A DNA stretch of 29,955 nucleotides, from the NCBI GenBank assembly GCA_964500775.1, contig CAZCQG010000026.1:1-29955 (forward strand), in the 5' to 3' direction. The DNA comes from CAZCQG01 sp964500775. GTDB lineage: Bacteria; Campylobacterota; Campylobacteria; Campylobacterales; CAZCQG01. The stretch's first letter is position 1. Each line of letters begins with the position of its first letter. A model generated the notes under the pieces. It was not told the origin of the DNA. It ran no database searches and saw nothing but the letters and a program-made list of their open reading frames with translations. Shown here piece by piece: positions 24,573 to 29,955 of this stretch. The position numbers and the translations under genes were made by a program.

Positions 24573-26756
24573 CGAGAGCCGTAAGCGTATCTCAAAAACC
24601 GCGCCGTCATTTTTATTGTAGGCGCGGATCTCTCCGCGATGTTCTTCGATGATTTTTTTTGCGATACTAAGCCCCATCCCCATACCCGAACTTGTTTTGG
24701 TACTCACTAGCGGATCAAATATCTTATCCATCATTGTGGAGTCAATACCGCCGGCGTTATCTATGAATTGAATCACCGCGAAATTATCATCGGAATCTAT
24801 CACAAGCTCTAACTTTCGCTCTTCAAAATTTTCCTTTTGCTCGGTCAGCTCATCGAGGGCATTGTTTAAGATGATAATCCACACCTGTTCGAGTTTTTGT
24901 TTAAACCCTTCAACATAAAACTTTTCTTCAAAAGATTCTTCATCCATAGATATATCAAAAGTTTTCCCAAGTATCGTAATCGCCGTAATATGCTTCGACC
25001 TATTGTGGAGCATTTTTAGCGTCAATAAAATAGAGGAGACGATCTCGATTTTTTCCCTTTTTGTCTTTTTATTCCCGACAAACTCTTGCATCGATTTTAT
25101 GATGTTTTCGATCCTTTTTACCCCGTCCTCCAAGGTAGAGATGTTTGCTAGAGCATTATTTCGAATTGTTTGGTCTTGAATATCTTCTAGATCGAGCTTC
25201 GCAATTTCGAGATTCCCTTTGATATAGGTGAGCGGAGTGTTGATTTCATGCGTGATGCCTGCGGTGAGTTTTCCTACGGAGGTGAGTTTTGCGAGATTGA
25301 TTTCCTCTTCTCGCAGTAGCTCAAATTCGGTAATGTCCACAAGGGTGACGATAAAATACTCTTTTTCCGATTCGTTGGCGAGATTGCTTTGCTCAAGATA
25401 GTCGGCACTTATGTCAAAAATATATATCTTATTAAGGAGGCGTATTTTTACTTTGTGTTTTCTGTTTTTGTATACCAAGAGGTGTGCCAAGAGGTCTTTG
25501 TGTTCAAAATCGTATACAAACCCCTCTTCGTTTGTTTTTTCAAAAAGTGCAAAGATGTTTTTATTGGTGTTGTTGAAGTCGTTGATGCTTCTAAAGTTGC
25601 CGAAGAATTTTAAGAAACTTCTATTTGCATCGACGATTCTATCGTTGTTGCAGACGAAAATGAGACTTGATTGGGAATCTAGGATGCTTCTAGTGTACTT
25701 GACCCTGTCGACTATTTTTTTCTCAAGATTCTTATTGAGCTTATTGAGCTTTTCGTTGAGAATCGTAATCTCGGTAATGTCTTCTAAAATGAGAAGATAT
25801 TTTCGAGCATTTTCCATCTCGAAAGGAAGATGCTCTCCTTTGACCAAGAAATGGACGATGCTCCCTTCGGCATTTGTCGTTTTTATCTTGATACTATTGG
25901 GTTTTTCTTTGAGGGCGAATATAAAATCCCTAAAGATAAAACGCAATTCCCCTTCGACGTAATTAAGAATCGGCTTGCTTATGATCTCCCCTAGATTTAG
26001 CCCCAATCTTTTTAAAATAAATTTATTGGCGTAGCTGACGTTGAGCTTGCTATCTAAAAAGATCGCCCCCGCTTCGATAGAATCTTTAATTTTTTTATCC
26101 CGTCTTCTATTTTCGGAGATATGTTTGTAGCTTCTTTTGAAGTTGCTTGCGAGTTGTTCGATAAATGTATCGAGTTTTTTATACCAAAATGCGATAAGCA
26201 GTATATAGAGCACTAGTGTCCCTATTAGGTATTTAATCAATTGCAAGAAACTATCGTCTTTATAAAGGGAGAGATCCTCTTGCTGTATGTAGAGTAGAAG
26301 TGAGCTGTTGTTGAGCTGCATAGGAAATATCAAAGTATCAAGCTCTCTTTTTGTGTTTTTGATCTTTTTAAAAAGCCCTTTTTCGGGAATGTTTGCGGTT
26401 TGGTTCAAGCGGAGATACTCTTTTGAGCCGTTGGCGAAATATTCGGAAAACTCGCTTGTGAGCAAAAGATCAAGCCGATCGTTATGCTTTTCGTATACCG
26501 TGATTTGCCATAGGCGGTTGTCTTCTGCTAACACATAGAGCGATTCGGAGTGTTTATTTGCGTATCTATTTTTATCCTTGAGTGATTCTTCTAGGAGTAT
26601 AGTGTAGTGTGCGGCGATTTCGTGTGCGGTTTTTAATAGGACGTTTTTATTGTTTCTCTCTAGTCCCGTATCATAAGTGCGGTAGAAAAGGAGAAAATGA
26701 AACAACTCTCCAAAGAAAAGCACCAAAGTGATAAGGAGAAATATTTTTTTATTCAT
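24570..26756 (-). CDS. Membrane-bound PAS sensor histidine kinase
   Basis: This 728-residue sensor kinase has a first transmembrane helix at residues 4-24, a periplasmic domain of about 145 residues and a second helix at about 172-191. Two PAS-like domains follow (about 222-330 and 355-477). The phosphoacceptor box is AGITHEINTPLTYIKGN with His503, followed by the N box NNALDEL, G1 IDNAGGI and G2 GMGMGLSIAKK, so the kinase core looks complete. I chose the ATG at 26756, which precedes the first membrane helix and overlaps the flgS stop by eight bases (ATGAATAA). A longer reading from a GTG at 26825 lies inside flgS and is unlikely. No response regulator is adjacent, so it is an orphan kinase, probably cotranscribed with flgI-flgJ-flgS. 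Target unknown. Confidence 0.88.
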   Translation of the reverse strand: MNKKIFLLITLVLFFGELFHFLLFYRTYDTGLERNNKNVLLKTAHEIAAHYTILLEESLKDKNRYANKHSESLYVLAEDNRLWQITVYEKHNDRLDLLLTSEFSEYFANGSKEYLRLNQTANIPEKGLFKKIKNTKRELDTLIFPMQLNNSSLLLYIQQEDLSLYKDDSFLQLIKYLIGTLVLYILLIAFWYKKLDTFIEQLASNFKRSYKHISENRRRDKKIKDSIEAGAIFLDSKLNVSYANKFILKRLGLNLGEIISKPILNYVEGELRFIFRDFIFALKEKPNSIKIKTTNAEGSIVHFLVKGEHLPFEMENARKYLLILEDITEITILNEKLNKLNKNLEKKIVDRVKYTRSILDSQSSLIFVCNNDRIVDANRSFLKFFGNFRSINDFNNTNKNIFALFEKTNEEGFVYDFEHKDLLAHLLVYKNRKHKVKIRLLNKIYIFDISADYLEQSNLANESEKEYFIVTLVDITEFELLREEEINLAKLTSVGKLTAGITHEINTPLTYIKGNLEIAKLDLEDIQDQTIRNNALANISTLEDGVKRIENIIKSMQEFVGNKKTKREKIEIVSSILLTLKMLHNRSKHITAITILGKTFDISMDEESFEEKFYVEGFKQKLEQVWIIILNNALDELTEQKENFEERKLELVIDSDDNFAVIQFIDNAGGIDSTMMDKIFDPLVSTKTSSGMGMGLSIAKKIIEEHRGEIRAYNKNDGAVFEIRLRLS

Positions 26757-27771
26757 TTTCGCTTTCTTTGGGCAAGCGTATAGCAAATCCTTTTTTTTCT
26801 TCTTCGAGTAGCTCGATAGAGCCACCGTGCGCTTCGATGATTTGCATAGAGAGGGCTAAGCCTAGACCGTTCCCTTTTGTTTTTGTGCTTTTAAACGGCT
26901 CAAAAAGGAGATTCTTATTCTCGATGGCTTTCCCGTTGTCGTAGATTTTGAATATGTGATTTTTCACATCCTCTTCGTAAAAGAATTCAAAAATTCCCCC
27001 CTCTACGCTATCTTCTTCTTCGATAGCATCGATAGCATTAAAAAGAAAGTTTTGAAATACGATCGCCATCAAATCTTTATCTGCGCTAATCTTCATCTCT
27101 TGCGGCAACGCATAACGGAATTCGATCTCTTTGCCGTAGGTATAGTGTCCTACCGCGGTATCAAGATCCTCTTTTATGTCGCTAAGAAAATACGATTCTT
27201 TGCTCACTTGCAATCCTTTACTAAAAAGGAGGGTCGCTTTGACGATACGCTCTACGCGCCAAATAGATTTTTTTATCTCAAAGACTAAAGGCTTTGTTTT
27301 GATGTCTACTTTTTTTAAGAGCGTGGAAGCCAAAAGGGCGACAGAGCCTATAGGATTCCTGATCTCATGCGCCAAATGGGCTGCTATTTGTCCCATCGAA
27401 GCGAGGCGTTCTTTGCGTTTTTCCTCGGTGATGTTTGTCGCGGAGATGATGATTTTATTGGCTTTGTTGTTTGTTCGTATGAGATAAAAATTGTCCATAT
27501 ACTCTATCTCGTCGTTGTCTTTTTGGAGGTCTATCTCTTTGAAAATATCGCGGAGTTTTCCCGCTTCGGAGTTTTCCAAAAATATCGCACCGTCTTTTTC
27601 GAGTACCCATATGGCGTTTGGGAGGTATTCGATCACTTCGTTAAAAATCTCTTTAAGATTCTTAAACTCTTTTTCGGCATCGCTTACTTGATTGATGATC
27701 TCTTCAAGCGAGTTTAAAAGTTGGCTTTTTTCTCTACTATCTAAAGAATCTAACAGCTCTTTGCTGATCAA
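26749..27771 (-). CDS. flgS: Flagellar sensor histidine kinase FlgS
   Basis: FlgS is the cytoplasmic kinase that phosphorylates the NtrC-like activator FlgR, which turns on sigma-54-dependent hook, rod and basal-body genes when the export apparatus is ready. The 340-residue product has no membrane segment, as expected. An N-terminal coiled region and a PAS-like segment (about residues 42-112, LPNAIWVLEKDGAIFLEN) precede the phosphoacceptor box AAHLAHEIRNPIGSVALLAS with His135. The N box is FLFNAIDAI, and the ATP lid reaches GNGLGLALSMQIIEAHGG. Its position after flgI and the flgJ-like gene matches H. pylori HP0246-HP0244. The start overlaps the flgJ stop by four bases (ATGA). flgR is not in this window. 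Confidence 0.87.
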   Translation of the reverse strand: MISKELLDSLDSREKSQLLNSLEEIINQVSDAEKEFKNLKEIFNEVIEYLPNAIWVLEKDGAIFLENSEAGKLRDIFKEIDLQKDNDEIEYMDNFYLIRTNNKANKIIISATNITEEKRKERLASMGQIAAHLAHEIRNPIGSVALLASTLLKKVDIKTKPLVFEIKKSIWRVERIVKATLLFSKGLQVSKESYFLSDIKEDLDTAVGHYTYGKEIEFRYALPQEMKISADKDLMAIVFQNFLFNAIDAIEEEDSVEGGIFEFFYEEDVKNHIFKIYDNGKAIENKNLLFEPFKSTKTKGNGLGLALSMQIIEAHGGSIELLEEEKKGFAIRLPKESENE

Positions 27772-28064
27772 TGTTTGTTTTCCTTGAGGTAGTTAAACAA
27801 GAGTTCGCTAAAGCCAAATCCACCCGCAAGCTCTTTGCTCACCGCTTCGTTGTACATTGAGTTGTATATGTCGCTCCCCGCTTGTTTGGGATAGAGAGAA
27901 TCCTCCCTCTTTATTGCGGTGTCGAGGATTATTTTTAGAAATATCGCTTCAAACTCGTCGGTCTTTTCCTTGAGCGCTTTATCTTCGGCATTGAGCGTAC
28001 TTATAGAATCAAGCTTGTTTTTTTCGCCGATAGCGAGTATAGAAGAGGTATCAAGGCTAAGCAT
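27768..28064 (-). CDS. flgJ: Flagellar rod-binding protein (short FlgJ-like)
   Basis: FlgJ caps the growing rod in the periplasm. In gammaproteobacteria it also has a C-terminal muramidase domain. This 98-residue protein has only the rod-binding domain, with the typical LKEKTDEFEAIFLKIILDTA near residues 31-50 and a region ending GGFGFSELLFNYL. The short form is normal in Campylobacterota, where another enzyme must open the cell wall. Its ATG overlaps the flgI stop (TGATG) and its stop overlaps the flgS start (ATGA), so the three genes should be translationally coupled. Cognate to HP0245 by position. Confidence 0.85.
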   Translation of the reverse strand: MLSLDTSSILAIGEKNKLDSISTLNAEDKALKEKTDEFEAIFLKIILDTAIKREDSLYPKQAGSDIYNSMYNEAVSKELAGGFGFSELLFNYLKENKH

Positions 28065-29113
28065 CAGATGATCTCCAAATCGACGCTTATCGCGCCCGCT
28101 TTTTTCATCGCTTCTAAGATAGAGATGATCACTTTCGGGGTCGCGCCGAGTTTTTGGAGGGCACGGGTGACGTTTGCTACCGTGGGCATCTCTTGTGCGG
28201 TCGTTAGAGTATTGGAGTTTACGCCGATGCTCACGCCATCACCCATATCTACATCCCCCTCTTTGAGAGCATTGTTTTCTTTGGCGGTATCGATTTTTAT
28301 CGTGATTTCACCGTGTGTGACCACCACCGGATCGATTTTTATATCCACTCCCGCCACTACCGTGCCGGTGCGCTCATCGATTACGATTTTGCTATCTTTG
28401 GAGTAGTTTATTTGCAGGTCTTCGATTCCCGCCAAAAATTCGACCATACTCATATTTTCGGGGCGTTCTAGTTTTATCGTACGAGGGTCTATCGCCTGTG
28501 CTACGCCATCCCCGTAAAATTTATTTATCGTACTTTGTACTTCGAGTGCGTTGGAGAAGTTGGAGGTTTTGAGGCTCAACGTGGCACTTTTTTTACTGCT
28601 AAGATCATAGCTCACTTCGCGCTCTATCACGCCGCCATCGGGAATAGTGCCTGCGAGCGGATGGTTCTGTGCACCGCCTCTGCCGCTTTTACCCCCGATA
28701 CTTACCGCTCCTTGGGCTATGGCATATATCTCGCCGTCCATCCCTTTGAGCGGCGTCATAAGGAGCGTGCCTCCTTCGATGGATTTAGCATCACCGATAG
28801 AAGAGATGAGGATGTCCATTTTATCCCCTTGTCTGCCGAAAGGGGGGAGGTCGGCGGTCACCATTACGGCGGCTACGTTTTTTGATTTTATCGCACCGGG
28901 GTCTACTTTGACGTTGACACTTTGGAGCATATTGGCGAGCGATTGGGTGGTGAATTGTGAACTCGTACCGTCTCCCGTACCGTTCAAACCGACTACTAGA
29001 CCGTATCCGATGAGTTGGTTTTCCCGTACACCGACGATATTTGAAATGTCTTTGAGGCGCTCGGCAAAGAGTATGCTAGAGAGTAGCAGTAGTGAGAGTA
29101 TCGCTTTGTTCAT
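28064..29113 (-). CDS. flgI: Flagellar P-ring protein FlgI
   Basis: FlgI is exported by Sec and forms the P ring around the rod in the peptidoglycan layer. The 349-residue product has a signal peptide (MNKAILSLLLLSSILFA, cleavage before ERLKD) and the family hallmarks ERLKDISNIVGVRENQLIGY, GLVVGLNGTGDGT, NVAAVMVTADLPPFGRQGD, GGTLLMTPLKG and IDERTGTVVAG. I chose the ATG at 29113 because AAGGA on the minus strand (29128-29124) is ten bases upstream; the GTG at 29122 would leave only one base. A sigma-54 promoter match lies just upstream. First gene of the flgI-flgJ-flgS-kinase unit. Confidence 0.96.
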   Translation of the reverse strand: MNKAILSLLLLSSILFAERLKDISNIVGVRENQLIGYGLVVGLNGTGDGTSSQFTTQSLANMLQSVNVKVDPGAIKSKNVAAVMVTADLPPFGRQGDKMDILISSIGDAKSIEGGTLLMTPLKGMDGEIYAIAQGAVSIGGKSGRGGAQNHPLAGTIPDGGVIEREVSYDLSSKKSATLSLKTSNFSNALEVQSTINKFYGDGVAQAIDPRTIKLERPENMSMVEFLAGIEDLQINYSKDSKIVIDERTGTVVAGVDIKIDPVVVTHGEITIKIDTAKENNALKEGDVDMGDGVSIGVNSNTLTTAQEMPTVANVTRALQKLGATPKVIISILEAMKKAGAISVDLEII

Positions 29114-29144
29114 AAAATCCACATCCTTGGGCTTTTATGTAAAA

Positions 29145-29161
29145 AAGCAATTTTAATACCA
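29145..29161 (-). promoter_or_regulatory. Sigma-54 (-24/-12) promoter for flgI operon
   Basis: The minus strand reads TGGTATTAAAATTGCTT, against the consensus TGGYAYRNNNNTTGCW, with a single mismatch. The invariant GG (29160-29159) and GC (29148-29147) are separated by exactly ten bases. Transcription would start near 29135, leaving a leader of about 22 bases with AAGGA before the flgI ATG. Several flagellar rod, ring and hook genes of Campylobacterota use sigma-54, and flgI is one I expect among them, so position and sequence agree. The element lies in the 52-base gap after the PHP phosphatase gene. Confidence 0.8.
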
Positions 29162-29165
29162 TCCG

Positions 29166-29945
29166 CTAGATAGGGACTTCTATCATTTGGCGTTTTTTAA
29201 AATAGCTACATTTGGTATATCCGACTGCTTGCGCGAGATTCCGCGCTTTGTCCATATTCATCCCGACTTGTTCGGGGATATGCGCGTCGCTCCCGAATGT
29301 GATAGGAATCTTCAAAGCATAGAGCATTTGTAATAGTTCTAAACTCGGATACTGCTCCCCTATAGGTTTACGGAATCCGGAGGTATTTATCTCTACGCAC
29401 ATTCGGGAATCTTTTATTGCTCCTAGCGCTTCGCGTGCGATCTCTTTTACCTCTTTTTGGGGCATATAGTTAAATATCTTCACCAAATCAATATGTCCTA
29501 CGATGTCGTATTTGCTACTTTTCGCCATCGCGCCGATGGCTTTGAAATACTCTTCCCAAATAGTCGTAACGTCGCGTTTTTTATATTCCGCTATCGATTC
29601 GGGGTGGTCTACGCCGAAATTTCCTAAAAAGTGCACCGAACCTATGAGGTAGTCGACATCCGCATCAAGTATCCGCTCCACCTCAAACCCCGGAAGATAA
29701 TCAACCTCGTATCCTAGAAGAATCTCGATTTTGTCTTTAAAATACTCTTTGAGCTCCAAAATATCGTTTTCATATGCCTCTATCTCTTCAAATCCCATAC
29801 GATACGCCGTGTCGTGATTCATCGGTGCGTGGTCGGCAAAGCCGAAAACATCGGTGTCGCAATCGAGTGCTTTGTATATAAAATCTTTCAGATCTCCTTG
29901 TGCGTGATTGCATCTAGGGGTATGATTGTGCAGGTCGATTTTCAT
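29166..29945 (-). CDS. PHP-family histidinol-phosphatase
   Basis: PHP-domain histidinol-phosphatases (HisK/HisJ type) remove phosphate from L-histidinol phosphate, the penultimate reaction of histidine synthesis, using a multi-metal centre. The 259-residue protein shows the PHP metal-ligand motifs in order: DLHNHTPRCNH (4-14), FADHAP (36-41), GYEVDY, GSVHFLG, GHIDLVK, EINTSGFRK and GSDAH. No signal peptide is present, so it is cytoplasmic. The ATG lies ten bases from the window edge, so its own upstream region cannot be read. It is not functionally related to the flagellar genes. Related PHP proteins hydrolyse other phosphoesters, so the substrate is likely but not certain. Confidence 0.85.
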   Translation of the reverse strand: MKIDLHNHTPRCNHAQGDLKDFIYKALDCDTDVFGFADHAPMNHDTAYRMGFEEIEAYENDILELKEYFKDKIEILLGYEVDYLPGFEVERILDADVDYLIGSVHFLGNFGVDHPESIAEYKKRDVTTIWEEYFKAIGAMAKSSKYDIVGHIDLVKIFNYMPQKEVKEIAREALGAIKDSRMCVEINTSGFRKPIGEQYPSLELLQMLYALKIPITFGSDAHIPEQVGMNMDKARNLAQAVGYTKCSYFKKRQMIEVPI

Positions 29946-29955
29946 AAGGTTTTTT

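Noticed and set aside
18341..26750. Homopolymer A/T tracts of 7-8 bases (for example 18341-18347, 19763-19770, 24653-24660, 26744-26750) as phase-variation switches
   Set aside because: The tracts are short A/T runs of the kind common in an AT-rich genome, lie in lysine codons, and all frames are intact. Phase variation in this phylum usually uses long G/C tracts.
26757..26825. Longer N-terminus for the PAS kinase from a GTG at 26825
   Set aside because: It would extend through the end of flgS and put a lysine-rich stretch before the first membrane helix. The ATG at 26756 gives a normal helix start and a typical coupled overlap.
29114..29122. GTG start three codons upstream for FlgI
   Set aside because: The Shine-Dalgarno would be only one base away. 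The ATG at 29113 has better spacing and gives a normal signal peptide.
1..29955. CRISPR arrays, insertion sequences, rRNA genes
   Set aside because: No spaced repeats, transposase-like proteins, terminal inverted repeats or rRNA sequence were seen.

Overview
The window looks like a chromosomal segment of a Campylobacterota (epsilonproteobacterial) genome, probably on the Helicobacter/Wolinella side of Campylobacterales. Three things support this. First, one uninterrupted reading frame encodes RNA polymerase beta and beta' as a single 2881-residue polypeptide. Second, the order tuf, rpmG, tRNA-Trp, secE, nusG, rplK, rplA, rplJ, rplL, rpoBC, rpsL, rpsG, fusA is the one I recall from Helicobacter. 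Third, flgI, a short flgJ-like gene and flgS sit together as in H. pylori HP0246-HP0244. The haem-type signalling protein and the PHP-type histidinol-phosphatase fit a free-living relative better than a gastric pathogen, but the species cannot be named from sequence alone.

Positions 1-16701 (+ strand) hold the translation and transcription core. tRNA-Thr(GGU) precedes tuf; then come rpmG, tRNA-Trp(CCA), secE, nusG, the L11/L1 and L10/L7-L12 ribosomal protein genes, the fused rpoBC, the streptomycin-operon genes rpsL, rpsG and fusA, and tRNA-Arg(CCU). An L10-type leader RNA lies before rplJ, a hairpin separates rplL from rpoBC, another hairpin ends rpoBC, and a 26-base palindrome lies over the fusA stop codon.

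Positions 16705-21141 (- strand) hold the least explained part: three tightly coupled genes. Transcription runs from a coiled-coil protein with a degenerate C-terminal receiver domain (426 aa), to a protein of unknown family with a long C-terminal coiled coil (502 aa), to a fused HsdM-HsdS-like protein (548 aa) whose catalytic motif IV is FPPS instead of [ND]PP[FYW]. No restriction subunit is present. This is the best candidate in the window for an undescribed system.

Positions 21265-24564 (+ strand) hold an exported rhodanese-like protein and a membrane GGDEF-EAL cyclic-di-GMP protein with a periplasmic CxxCH haem-binding motif. Positions 24570-29945 (- strand) hold a PHP-family histidinol-phosphatase, followed by flgI, flgJ-like, flgS and a second, membrane-bound PAS histidine kinase. 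The last four overlap end to start and lie behind a good sigma-54 (-24/-12) promoter match. FlgS works in the pathway that activates sigma-54, so this suggests positive feedback in flagellar assembly. I see no insertion sequence, CRISPR array or prophage.
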